A DNA stretch of 64,000 nucleotides from Chloroflexota bacterium (lineage in GTDB: Bacteria; Chloroflexota; Dehalococcoidia; Lucifugimonadales; GCA-002723415): NCBI GenBank assembly GCA_002721445.1, contig PBKN01000005.1:93688-157687 (forward strand), given 5' to 3'. A program made the translations under genes and the position numbers. This document shows, in pieces, positions 10,047-18,718 of the stretch. The notes below the pieces were generated by a model. The model was not told the origin of the DNA. It made no database searches and saw only the letters and a program-made list of their open reading frames with translations. Numbering within the stretch: position 1 is the first letter of the stretch; each line of letters opens with the position of its first letter.

Positions 10047-11081
10047 ATGAAAGAAAATATGACATCTAAAGAACGAGTAATGAATGCTCTTAATGGACTA
10101 CCAGTTGATAGAACTCCTGTTTCAAACCCAACCAGTGTAGCTACTGTAGAATTAATGGATTTAGTAGGAGCACCATTTCCAGATGCTTGTAGAAACCCTG
10201 AATTAAACGCACAACTGGCAGCTACTGGATATACAGAACTTGGCTTTGACTCAATAGCCCCATATTTTACTATAATCCAAGAATCTTCAGCTCTTGGTTG
10301 CGAAATGCAATGGGAGCAAAAAGATAACTGGCCTACAGTTAGAATGAGTAACCCAATATGGAAATCTATAAATGATATTAAAATACCTCCAAATTTTTTA
10401 GAGCACCCTGATAATTTAGCAATAATAAATTCAATTAAAATATTAAAAAAAGAATATGGCAATGATGTTGCAATAATTGGAAAAACAATGGGTCCTTGGA
10501 CCCTAGCTTACCATGTGTTTGGGGTAGAACCATTTTTGCTACTATCGATCGATGACCCAAAGATGACTATGGATTGCCTAAAAAAGCTAAAAGAAATTTC
10601 TAATTTATTCGGTCAAGCACAGATAGATGCTGGGGCTGATGTCTTAACTTACCCTGATCATGCTACTGGAGATTTAGTTAGTGGAGAATATTATAAAAAA
10701 TTCCTTCTTGAAATACATCAAGAGACTGCTGAAGAGTTAAATGTTCCACTTATACTGCATATTTGCGGCCAAACTCTTGATAGACTCGATTACATATCTC
10801 AGAATAATATGGCTGCTTTTCATTTTGATTCAAGAAACGACCCAGCTGAAGCTATGAAAATTGCTAATAACCGGATCAGATTAGTAGGCAATATAAATAA
10901 TCCTGTTACTTTATATAGTAAAAATACTGAAGATGTAAAACTTGAAGTTGAAAAATGCCTAGAGGCTGGAGTCCAATTGATTGCACCAGAATGTGCAATA
11001 CCTCTAGCTACCAAACTAGAAAATTTATTAGAAATACCTAAAACAGTTAAAGAATGGACAAAAAAACAAAATGGAAACTAG
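10047..11081 (+). CDS. Uroporphyrinogen decarboxylase (URO-D) family, MtaA/MtbA-like cobalamin methyltransferase
   Basis: TSKERVMNALNGLPVDRTPV, IGKTMGPWTLAYHVFG, LILHICGQTLDRLDYI, RLVGNINNP. Confidence 0.9.
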   Translation: MKENMTSKERVMNALNGLPVDRTPVSNPTSVATVELMDLVGAPFPDACRNPELNAQLAATGYTELGFDSIAPYFTIIQESSALGCEMQWEQKDNWPTVRMSNPIWKSINDIKIPPNFLEHPDNLAIINSIKILKKEYGNDVAIIGKTMGPWTLAYHVFGVEPFLLLSIDDPKMTMDCLKKLKEISNLFGQAQIDAGADVLTYPDHATGDLVSGEYYKKFLLEIHQETAEELNVPLILHICGQTLDRLDYISQNNMAAFHFDSRNDPAEAMKIANNRIRLVGNINNPVTLYSKNTEDVKLEVEKCLEAGVQLIAPECAIPLATKLENLLEIPKTVKEWTKKQNGN

Positions 11082-12096
11082 TAATTTTGTAATAGTTGGT
11101 GAAAATATTCATGCTACTAGATCTTTAAAATTAAATGGAAAAAGAATTACACACACTGATGAAGGTAATCAATTTATAAATTATTTAGATAAATCTAACA
11201 CTCCTCAATTAATGCAAATACCTGAATGGTTTAAAAAGACACAACCTTATTCTCAAGGACAAATTAAACATTTCATGATCGCCATCATGAATCTAAGAGA
11301 AGCTGACCTTAATATTAGACTTGAAGGCGAAAAATATATACAAACAGAAGTTGAAAAGCAAATCAAAGCTGGAGCAAATTATATTGATATAAATATCGAC
11401 GAAGTTCATTATGATTTAAATATTCAAAAAGATTGTATGGCAAAAGTAGTAAAAATAATTCAAAAATATTCTTCGATTCCTCTAAGTATAGATTCTTCAA
11501 ACTCAGAAATAATTGAATCAGGATTAAAAGCTTGTGCAAATTCAAACATAAAACCAATGATTAATTCCGTTGCATTTGAAAGACCTGAAGTATTTGATAT
11601 GGCATTGAAATATCAAGCTAAAATTATCGCTATGGCTACTAATGAATCTGGAATGCCTGAAAGTGCAAAAGATCGAGTTGATAACGCAGTAAAAATAATT
11701 GAAAAAGCCACTTCTTTAGGGTTCAGTTTAAATGATATATATTTAGATGCAATTATTTTTCCTATATCAGTAAATGCACAATATGGAAACCATTATTTTG
11801 ATGCTGTCCAAGAAATAAGAAATCAATATGGAAAAGAATTATATATTGGCATGGGATTAAGTAATGTGTCATTTGGTATGCCTATGAGAAAACTAATTAA
11901 TCAAGCTTTCATTTATTTAGGTTTAAAATCTGGTATTAATGCAGGAATATTAGATCCTGTTCAAATTAAATTGAATGAGATAAATAATATAGATATTAAT
12001 TCAAAAAAATTTGAATTAGCTATAAATATGTTAACCGGTAAAGATGAATTTTGCATGAATTATTTAAAAGCTTATCGAGATGGAGACCTCAATTAG
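11071..12096 (+). CDS. Dihydropteroate synthase-like (pterin-binding) methyltetrahydrofolate:corrinoid methyltransferase
   Basis: VGENIHATR, IKAGANYIDINIDEV, PLSIDSSNSEIIESGLKAC, KPMINSVAFER; overlaps the preceding gene by 11 bp. Confidence 0.87.
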   Translation: METSNFVIVGENIHATRSLKLNGKRITHTDEGNQFINYLDKSNTPQLMQIPEWFKKTQPYSQGQIKHFMIAIMNLREADLNIRLEGEKYIQTEVEKQIKAGANYIDINIDEVHYDLNIQKDCMAKVVKIIQKYSSIPLSIDSSNSEIIESGLKACANSNIKPMINSVAFERPEVFDMALKYQAKIIAMATNESGMPESAKDRVDNAVKIIEKATSLGFSLNDIYLDAIIFPISVNAQYGNHYFDAVQEIRNQYGKELYIGMGLSNVSFGMPMRKLINQAFIYLGLKSGINAGILDPVQIKLNEINNIDINSKKFELAINMLTGKDEFCMNYLKAYRDGDLN

Positions 12097-12170
12097 CTTA
12101 CTATTTAGTTTCTGCCAGGTTATAATATACTAATTATAAAACCTTAAGAAATATTTATGGAGAATAAAAT

Positions 12171-12899
12171 ATGCCTATAGTAAATGAAGGTGTTTTAGAA
12201 GAAATGAAACATATAGCTAACCCTTCAGAACTAAAACATATACAAGAAATTTATGAAAAAACTGATCCACTAATGCAAGAAATCGCATATGCATTAATTA
12301 CAGGAAATGACAAAAAAGTAGATGAATTGACTAAAAATTCTCTTGATAATGGTTATTCAGCAAATACAATTATGGACGATGGATTAATTGCAGGAATGGC
12401 AATAGTTGGAATTAAATTTCGAGATAATATTATTTTCGTACCTGAAGTATTAATATCTGCAAGAGCTATGAAAGCAGGCATGGCTCATATAGAACCTATC
12501 TTATCTGAATCTGATATACCTCCTGTAGGCACTGTGATTATGGGAACAGTAAAAGGAGATTTACACGATATAGGAAAAAATTTATGCATTATGATGCTTA
12601 GAGGGGCTGGATTTATAGTTCATGACTTGGGAGTTGATGTCAAAGATATAGAATTCATAGATGCTGTACAAGAACATAATGCAAAAATAATTGGAATGTC
12701 AGCATTACTTACAACGACAATGCCAAATATGGGTAGAGTTATTGAAGCTTTTGAAGATGAAGGCTTAAGAGAAGAAGTTAACATAATGGTTGGAGGAGCT
12801 CCTGTTACTCAAGAATTTGCTGACGACATGGGAGCAGATGCATATGGTAAGGACGCAATTGATTGCGTAGAATTAGCTAAACAATTAGCAAGTAAATAA
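12171..12899 (+). CDS. Corrinoid (methylcobalamin-binding) protein, MtaC/MttC-like
   Basis: Helical cap plus GTVKGDLHDIGKNLCIMMLRGAGF (DxHxxG), MSALLTTTMPNM, VGGAPVTQEFA. Confidence 0.95.
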   Translation: MPIVNEGVLEEMKHIANPSELKHIQEIYEKTDPLMQEIAYALITGNDKKVDELTKNSLDNGYSANTIMDDGLIAGMAIVGIKFRDNIIFVPEVLISARAMKAGMAHIEPILSESDIPPVGTVIMGTVKGDLHDIGKNLCIMMLRGAGFIVHDLGVDVKDIEFIDAVQEHNAKIIGMSALLTTTMPNMGRVIEAFEDEGLREEVNIMVGGAPVTQEFADDMGADAYGKDAIDCVELAKQLASK

Positions 12900-12912
12900 A
12901 TTAAAGTGAGTA

Positions 12913-13173
12913 ATTACGATTCCAAAAAATATTAATTCTAAATATGTTAATAAAGAAAAATATAAAGAAAGTATACGAAAATTAGAATTAGTTTACAAAT
13001 CTATTTCTAACACCGTATCTGAAGTTTCTAAATGGCGATGCCCTTATAAAAATGCCCAAGATTTTTGTACTGCAAACTTTGGGTGTCGAAATCAATTGAG
13101 AAAAAATGACGAAGAAAATATTCTTTGTATTGGTAGTGATAATCTAGACTATAGAAATGCTTGGGAAATGTAA
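12913..13173 (+). CDS. Small Cys-rich ORF not in the supplied ORF track (no ATG/GTG/TTG in frame): ITIPKNINSKYVNKEKYKESIRKLELVYKSISNTVSEVSKWRCPYKNAQDFCTANFGCRNQLRKNDEENILCIGSDNLDYRNAWEM*
   Basis: 86-codon open frame filling the corrinoid protein-RACo gap on the same strand; CPYKNAQDFCTANFGC motif; start codon uncertain (ATT, or GTG at 12906 if the A6 run at 12924-12929 is an indel or frameshift site). Confidence 0.6.
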   Translation: MTIPKNINSKYVNKEKYKESIRKLELVYKSISNTVSEVSKWRCPYKNAQDFCTANFGCRNQLRKNDEENILCIGSDNLDYRNAWEM

Positions 13174-13239
13174 TATTTTTCTCAAATACATATAAGCTAT
13201 AATTTAAAAAAACAATTTATAAATTTACTAGGACTTCAT

Positions 13240-14853
13240 ATGCCATCTATTATCTTTGGGTCTAAAAAATCAGAATCAATTAAAGGAACGACTCTATTTC
13301 AATATGCTGATATTCTAAATGTAAGAGTCCCAACGTCATGTGGAAGAAACGGTAAATGCCATGAGTGTATTATAGAGATTAAAAGTGGTATTAATTCCTT
13401 AAATAAACCCACTGAAACTGAGTCTTTTCTTACGGATAATTTTAGATTAGCATGCCAGGTAAAAGTCAACAACCTAAATGATAATATAGAATTTTCTGTT
13501 TTACGAAGAGAACCAAAAATCCTCACTAAATCAATAAAAACAAAATTTGAACTCAATCCTTTAACTAAGCAAAAAGAAAATAATGTTCAATTTAATGATC
13601 AAATAATAGACGAGTATCGCGGAGCTATATATGGCATTTCTATAGATATAGGTACTACAACTATAGTGATGAATTTAGTAAACCTACAAAATGGAGAAAT
13701 AGAATATATTTCATCATTCGAAAATCCCCAAAAATTTGGCGGAAGTGACATAATGAATAGAATTTCATATGATTCTACACAGTTTAAAGGAGAATTGAAA
13801 AAAGTATTAATATCTGCAATAAACTTTGAAATTGGGCAAATTACTAGAAAATTAAAAATTCACCGACGACTCATATATGAAATGGTTGTAGTAGGAAATT
13901 CAACTATGCGAGATATATTTTTCGGAATAGATGTAAGTAGTATTGGAGAAAAACCATATAAATCTATAATAGAATCTGAATATGAAAAAGGAAAAAGACA
14001 ATCTACTTCGATTAATTCAAAAGCAAAAGATTTAGATATCCGTATTTTCCCTGGTGCAAATATTTATGGTGGGCCTTTAATTGGTTCACATGTTGGATCT
14101 GATGTAGCAGCAGATTTAATTGCTACAGAAATGGCCAATAAAGAAGAAATATCCATGCTGATAGATGTAGGAACAAATACCGAAGTTGTATTAGGAAATA
14201 ATACTAAATTATTTGCTGCATCTTGCCCTGCTGGGCCTGCATTTGAAGGGGGAGAAATTAAATATGGAATGCCCGCATACAATGGGGCAATTGAAAAAAT
14301 AGAATTTAAGAATAATAAATTAGAATTTGAAACTATTGGAAACGATAAACCTATAGGAATATGTGGATCAGGATTAATTGATATATTAGCACAACTGAAA
14401 ATGACTTCTAGAATGAACCATCTAGGAGTATTAGAAAACAAAAAAAATGAATTCGTTATTGACTCAATAAATAATATAACTATATCTAGAAAAGATATAA
14501 GTTCCTTAGCACAAGCTAAAGCTGCAAATTATTGTGGACAAAAAATAGTACTAAGTAAATACGGAATTCCTGTTGAAAAAATCTCTAATGTTTATATTGC
14601 AGGAGGTTTTGGAAATTACATTAATATAAATAATGCTATCGAAATAGGGTTTATATTAAACATAGACCAGAATAAAATACATCAAGTTGGGAACACATCT
14701 ATAGAAGGGGCAACAAAAATGCTACTTTCTTCCAAAACTAGATATGAATCTGAAGAAATATGCAAAAATATAGAACACATTGAACTTGAAACAACTGAAG
14801 ATTTTTTTGACTTATTTGTTGATGGATGTCAATTCTCACCAATGAAAAATTAA
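13240..14853 (+). CDS. ASKHA-domain corrinoid activation protein (RACo/RamA-like) with N-terminal 2Fe-2S ferredoxin domain
   Basis: CGRNGKCHECIIEIKSG...LACQVKV ferredoxin Cys pattern; GISIDIGTTTIVMNLV; LIDVGTNTEVVLGN; SCPAGPAFEGGEIKYGM; VYIAGGFGNYI. Confidence 0.93.
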   Translation: MPSIIFGSKKSESIKGTTLFQYADILNVRVPTSCGRNGKCHECIIEIKSGINSLNKPTETESFLTDNFRLACQVKVNNLNDNIEFSVLRREPKILTKSIKTKFELNPLTKQKENNVQFNDQIIDEYRGAIYGISIDIGTTTIVMNLVNLQNGEIEYISSFENPQKFGGSDIMNRISYDSTQFKGELKKVLISAINFEIGQITRKLKIHRRLIYEMVVVGNSTMRDIFFGIDVSSIGEKPYKSIIESEYEKGKRQSTSINSKAKDLDIRIFPGANIYGGPLIGSHVGSDVAADLIATEMANKEEISMLIDVGTNTEVVLGNNTKLFAASCPAGPAFEGGEIKYGMPAYNGAIEKIEFKNNKLEFETIGNDKPIGICGSGLIDILAQLKMTSRMNHLGVLENKKNEFVIDSINNITISRKDISSLAQAKAANYCGQKIVLSKYGIPVEKISNVYIAGGFGNYININNAIEIGFILNIDQNKIHQVGNTSIEGATKMLLSSKTRYESEEICKNIEHIELETTEDFFDLFVDGCQFSPMKN

Positions 14854-14872
14854 TATTATATGAGGAGATAAC

Positions 14873-15874
14873 ATGGGCTCAAAAACTGTACTTGTAACTG
14901 ATTATGTATGGCCTTCTATAGAACCAGAAAAAGAAGTCTTATCTAAATATGATGTAGAGCTAGTAGTTGCACCTGATGGTAATGAAGATACTTTGGTAGA
15001 AATGGCTAAAAATGTAGACGGAATATTAACATGTTTTGCTAAAGTAACTAAAAAAGTAATACAAGCAGCAAAAAATTGCAAAGTCATTGGTAGATATGGA
15101 GTTGGCGTTGATAATATTGATGTATTAGAAGCAACTAATCAAGGAATAGTTGTAACATATGTTCCAGATTATTGTGTAGATGAAGTAGCAGATCATGTGA
15201 TCGGACTAATTTTAAGCTGGAACAGAAAAATTGTTCTACATAACGAAGACACAAAGTCTAATGGCTGGGGTAATGCTGGCCTAAATATGAGAATAATGAG
15301 ACTAAAAGAGAAAAATTTAGGAATAATAGGCTTTGGAAGAATTGGTAAATCTGTAGCTCAAAAAGCTAAAATATTCGGATTAAATATATTAGCATTTGAC
15401 CCTGTCATTGATAAAAATTCTATGGATAAAGTAGGAGTTACAAAAGTCAACTTAGATCAACTACTTACAGAAAGTCATTTTATTACATTACACTCACCCC
15501 TAATTGAACAAACAGCTGATATGATTAGTTATGATCAATTTAACCAAATGCGCAAAGATGCATTTTTAATTAATTGTGCAAGAGGTGGCTTAATAAATGA
15601 AGATGCTTTATATGAAGCTTTAGAATCAAATAAAATTGCGGGAGCAGGATTAGATGTCTTAGTAGATATAAATCCTGATTTCAATCATAGATTAATTCAA
15701 CACTCAAAGACAATAATCACCCCTCATACCGCCTTTTTTTCTCAAGAAGCTGTACTTGAACTTGAACAAAGAGCTGCTCAATATGTTGGCAAAGTATTAA
15801 TTGGAGAAAAACCTAATAATATTATAAACCCAGAAGTACTTAATAATAACTTACTTAGATCAAAATTAAATTAA
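14873..15874 (+). CDS. D-2-hydroxyacid dehydrogenase (phosphoglycerate dehydrogenase/CtBP-like)
   Basis: GRYGVGVDNID, LGIIGFGRIGKSVAQKA, LINCARGGLINEDAL, ITPHTAFFSQEA. Confidence 0.92.
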   Translation: MGSKTVLVTDYVWPSIEPEKEVLSKYDVELVVAPDGNEDTLVEMAKNVDGILTCFAKVTKKVIQAAKNCKVIGRYGVGVDNIDVLEATNQGIVVTYVPDYCVDEVADHVIGLILSWNRKIVLHNEDTKSNGWGNAGLNMRIMRLKEKNLGIIGFGRIGKSVAQKAKIFGLNILAFDPVIDKNSMDKVGVTKVNLDQLLTESHFITLHSPLIEQTADMISYDQFNQMRKDAFLINCARGGLINEDALYEALESNKIAGAGLDVLVDINPDFNHRLIQHSKTIITPHTAFFSQEAVLELEQRAAQYVGKVLIGEKPNNIINPEVLNNNLLRSKLN

Positions 15875-15912
15875 CATTGACTGAGATTACTCAACTAGAC
15901 TAATATTAAAAA

Positions 15913-16554
15913 ATGATTTTTGACCTACATACTCATTCAACACTTTCAGATGATTCTAGAGCTTCTGTAGAACAATATATAAAATGGATAACCGTTTTAA
16001 GACGTAAAGGGTATAATATTGATGGATTTGTATTAACTGAACATAGACAGTTTAATTTTGATATAGATTACACTCAAATATCTAAAGATAATAATGTAAC
16101 TATTTTAAAAGGTGCTGAACTGGATACAGATTCTGGACATTTCCTTGTATATGGAATTACAGAAGAAATTGCTAAACACATAAAATTTAATGATGTTAAT
16201 ATGAGCGCAACTAACCTAATAGATGTATGTTTAAGTAATGGAGCTATAGCTGTTCCAGCTCATCCTGGAAGATTTGGTATTGGATTCATAGAATATGTTG
16301 ATAAGGGTAATTTTGAATCAATTAATATAGTCGAACATCTTAATGGAAGTTACAGACCAGGAGAACAAGATCGAACTGAAAAACTAATTTCAGATAAAGG
16401 TTATCTAGGTATAGGAGGAAGTGATGCCCATATGGTTAGTGCAATTGGAACTTGTTTAACTAAATTTGATCATGATATAACTACAGAAAAAGAATTAGTA
16501 AAAGCATTAACAAGCAAAAAATTTAAGTCAATTAAACTTGAAGATACAAAATAA
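15913..16554 (+). CDS. PHP-domain phosphoesterase-like protein
   Basis: IFDLHTHSTLSDDSRAS, LTEHRQF, LKGAELDTDSGHFLVYG, VPAHPGRFG, GGSDAHM. Confidence 0.9.
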   Translation: MIFDLHTHSTLSDDSRASVEQYIKWITVLRRKGYNIDGFVLTEHRQFNFDIDYTQISKDNNVTILKGAELDTDSGHFLVYGITEEIAKHIKFNDVNMSATNLIDVCLSNGAIAVPAHPGRFGIGFIEYVDKGNFESINIVEHLNGSYRPGEQDRTEKLISDKGYLGIGGSDAHMVSAIGTCLTKFDHDITTEKELVKALTSKKFKSIKLEDTK

Positions 16555-16584
16555 ATAATAACTGTAAATAACTAAGGGAGAAAA

Positions 16585-17046
16585 ATGTCAACAGAAGAAG
16601 AAATTAAATATGACAAAAGCCTACTGAATAAAGAATCTTATATTGGTGAATTTAATATAACAAGAGAAATGATTGATAGTTTTTGTAAATCAACTGAAGA
16701 AACTAATCCATTATTTACAAATGAAGAACATGCAAATAATTCTGAATATCTCGGAATCATTGCCCCTCCAACTTTATGTAATATTTTTATGTCCAAAGTA
16801 ACTAGGCCTGATATAAAAATTGAATTTGGAGATGGCACTTTCTTTGCAGGACAAGCTCTTGACAATGTTAACCCCATTAAACCAGGTGACAAATTAACTG
16901 TAAATACAAGGTTGAAAGAAGTATTTGCAAAAACAGGACGGTCAGGCAAAATGATCTTTGAAGTCTGGGAAACAAAATTTGCAAATCAAGACGGATTAAC
17001 CACAACACTTGTACGAGAATCTTTCGTACATAGAAAGAGGAGTTAA
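16585..17046 (+). CDS. MaoC-like / FAS1-type dehydratase hot-dog protein, subunit 1
   Basis: MIDSFCKSTEETNPLFTNEEHA...IIAPPTL...QALDNVNPIKPGDKLTVNTRLKEV. Confidence 0.82.
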   Translation: MSTEEEIKYDKSLLNKESYIGEFNITREMIDSFCKSTEETNPLFTNEEHANNSEYLGIIAPPTLCNIFMSKVTRPDIKIEFGDGTFFAGQALDNVNPIKPGDKLTVNTRLKEVFAKTGRSGKMIFEVWETKFANQDGLTTTLVRESFVHRKRS

Positions 17047-17048
17047 AA

Positions 17049-17480
17049 TTGGCTACAAATATTACTTTTGATGAAATTGAATTAGGTGACGAAATTGGCC
17101 CTTCAGATAAAATCATAACTACTGAACAAGTATTCGAATTTGTAAAAATATTAGAATCAAAAATAGAGGCTAGTAGGTTTACTGATACTGAATTTGCTAA
17201 AAGTGAAGGATTAAATGGACCTATAGTCCCAGGAGCACTAACAACAGCTGTTATGGCTCAATTTGTAAGTAACTGGGCAACAAATCTAAAAATAAAAACT
17301 TTGGATGTCATATTTAGACATATGGTGCCTCATAATACTACATTAAAGCTTATAGGGGTATTTACTGACAAATTCACTGAAGATGGATTAAACCAGCTTC
17401 AATGTGATGTTTTTTTGCAAGATGAAAATGAAGTGAAATTAGTTATTGGTAAAGCAACAATTATAGTAAATAAAAAGTGA
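17049..17480 (+). CDS. MaoC-like hot-dog protein, subunit 2 (TTG start)
   Basis: EIELGDEIGPSDKIITTEQVFEFVKI...LNGPIVPGALTTAVMAQFVSNW; 2 bp after subunit 1. Confidence 0.8.
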   Translation: MATNITFDEIELGDEIGPSDKIITTEQVFEFVKILESKIEASRFTDTEFAKSEGLNGPIVPGALTTAVMAQFVSNWATNLKIKTLDVIFRHMVPHNTTLKLIGVFTDKFTEDGLNQLQCDVFLQDENEVKLVIGKATIIVNKK

Positions 17481-18679
17481 AAATATCCGATATAAAAATT
17501 TATACCGTAAAAAACAAAGTCCCTAATCGAGGAGGACCTTATTTTACTTTTCTAAAATTAATTACAGATAACAATATAAATGGATATGGAGAAATTTACG
17601 GAGTTCCTTTCCGCCCAAAAGTTGTAGAAAAAATGGTCGAAGATATCTTCGATAGATATCTAATTGGTCAAGACCCTTTTGAAACAGAATCAATAGGTAG
17701 AATAATTTATTCAAGTAATTATTCACAACACACCGACCTAAGTATTGGTGGAGTTCTTAGCGGAATAGATATGGCATGCTGGGATATTATAGGTAAATCT
17801 GTAAATAAACCTATATATAAATTATTAGGTGGGCAAGTTAATGAAAAATTACGTACTTACACATACCTTTACCCTTCTCCTGATAAAAATGGAAAAGACC
17901 CAGATATAATATTTGGAAACCCCGAAATAGCGCCTGAACGTGCTATTGATTATCAAAAACAAGGTTTTACGGCTTTAAAATTTGATCCTGTGTTACCAAT
18001 GTCAGCTTTCGATCCTAGGCAACTATCTTTAAAAGCTTTAGACAATGCTGAATTAGTAACTAAAAATATTAGAGATGCGATAGGCTCAAAATGTGAATTA
18101 CTTATAGGAACTCATGGTCAAATGACTACTTCAAGTGCTATAAGGTTAGCAAAAAGACTAGAAAAATATGACCCTTTATGGCTTGAAGAACCTGTTCCTC
18201 CAGAAAATAAATATGAAATGGGAAGAGTAGCTCAATTTACTTCAATACCAATTGCAACAGGAGAAAGGCTTAATACTAAATATGATTTTGTAGACCTTTT
18301 TAATAATCAGGCAGCTGCAATTATACAACCAGATTTAGGCAGAATAGGTGGAATATTAGAAGCAAAAAAAATTGCAGGTATGGCTGAAGCAAATTATGTT
18401 GAATTAGCTCCACATTTATATTGCGGTCCTATTGCTGCTGCTGCAAACATTCAATTATCAACTTGTAGTCCTAATTTTTTGATTCAAGAAAGTATAGAAA
18501 AAATGGATGGATTCCATGCAGAAATACTCAATAAACCAATTTTATGGCAAGATGGATATATTATTCCTCCAACTGAACCGGGACTAGGTGTAGAATTAAA
18601 CGAAAATATAATATCTAAAAACCTTTATGATGGAGAAGAAATATTTATCGAAATGGTCAATAAACCAATAGTGGATTAA
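17477..18679 (+). CDS. Mandelate racemase/muconate lactonizing enzyme family (enolase superfamily; GTHGQ-type) (GTG start)
   Basis: SIGGVLSGIDMACWDIIGKSVNKPIYKLLGG, LLIGTHGQMTTSSAIRLAKRLEKYDPLWLEEPVPPEN, IATGERL, QPDLGRIGGI, ELAPHLYCGP. Confidence 0.93.
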   Translation: MKISDIKIYTVKNKVPNRGGPYFTFLKLITDNNINGYGEIYGVPFRPKVVEKMVEDIFDRYLIGQDPFETESIGRIIYSSNYSQHTDLSIGGVLSGIDMACWDIIGKSVNKPIYKLLGGQVNEKLRTYTYLYPSPDKNGKDPDIIFGNPEIAPERAIDYQKQGFTALKFDPVLPMSAFDPRQLSLKALDNAELVTKNIRDAIGSKCELLIGTHGQMTTSSAIRLAKRLEKYDPLWLEEPVPPENKYEMGRVAQFTSIPIATGERLNTKYDFVDLFNNQAAAIIQPDLGRIGGILEAKKIAGMAEANYVELAPHLYCGPIAAAANIQLSTCSPNFLIQESIEKMDGFHAEILNKPILWQDGYIIPPTEPGLGVELNENIISKNLYDGEEIFIEMVNKPIVD

Positions 18680-18718
18680 AATTGGTTTCGTAGAGAATAA
18701 TGTAGAACTTGTATAAAT

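Noticed and set aside
9974-10462. 162-aa antisense ORF
   Set aside because: Opposite the UroD-family gene; no recognisable domain.
12113-12135. Promoter with TATAAT before the corrinoid protein gene
   Set aside because: TATAAT-like sequence is present but the genome is so AT-rich that it is uninformative without a clear -35 or TSS data.
14064-14441. 125-aa antisense ORF
   Set aside because: Opposite conserved RACo coding sequence.
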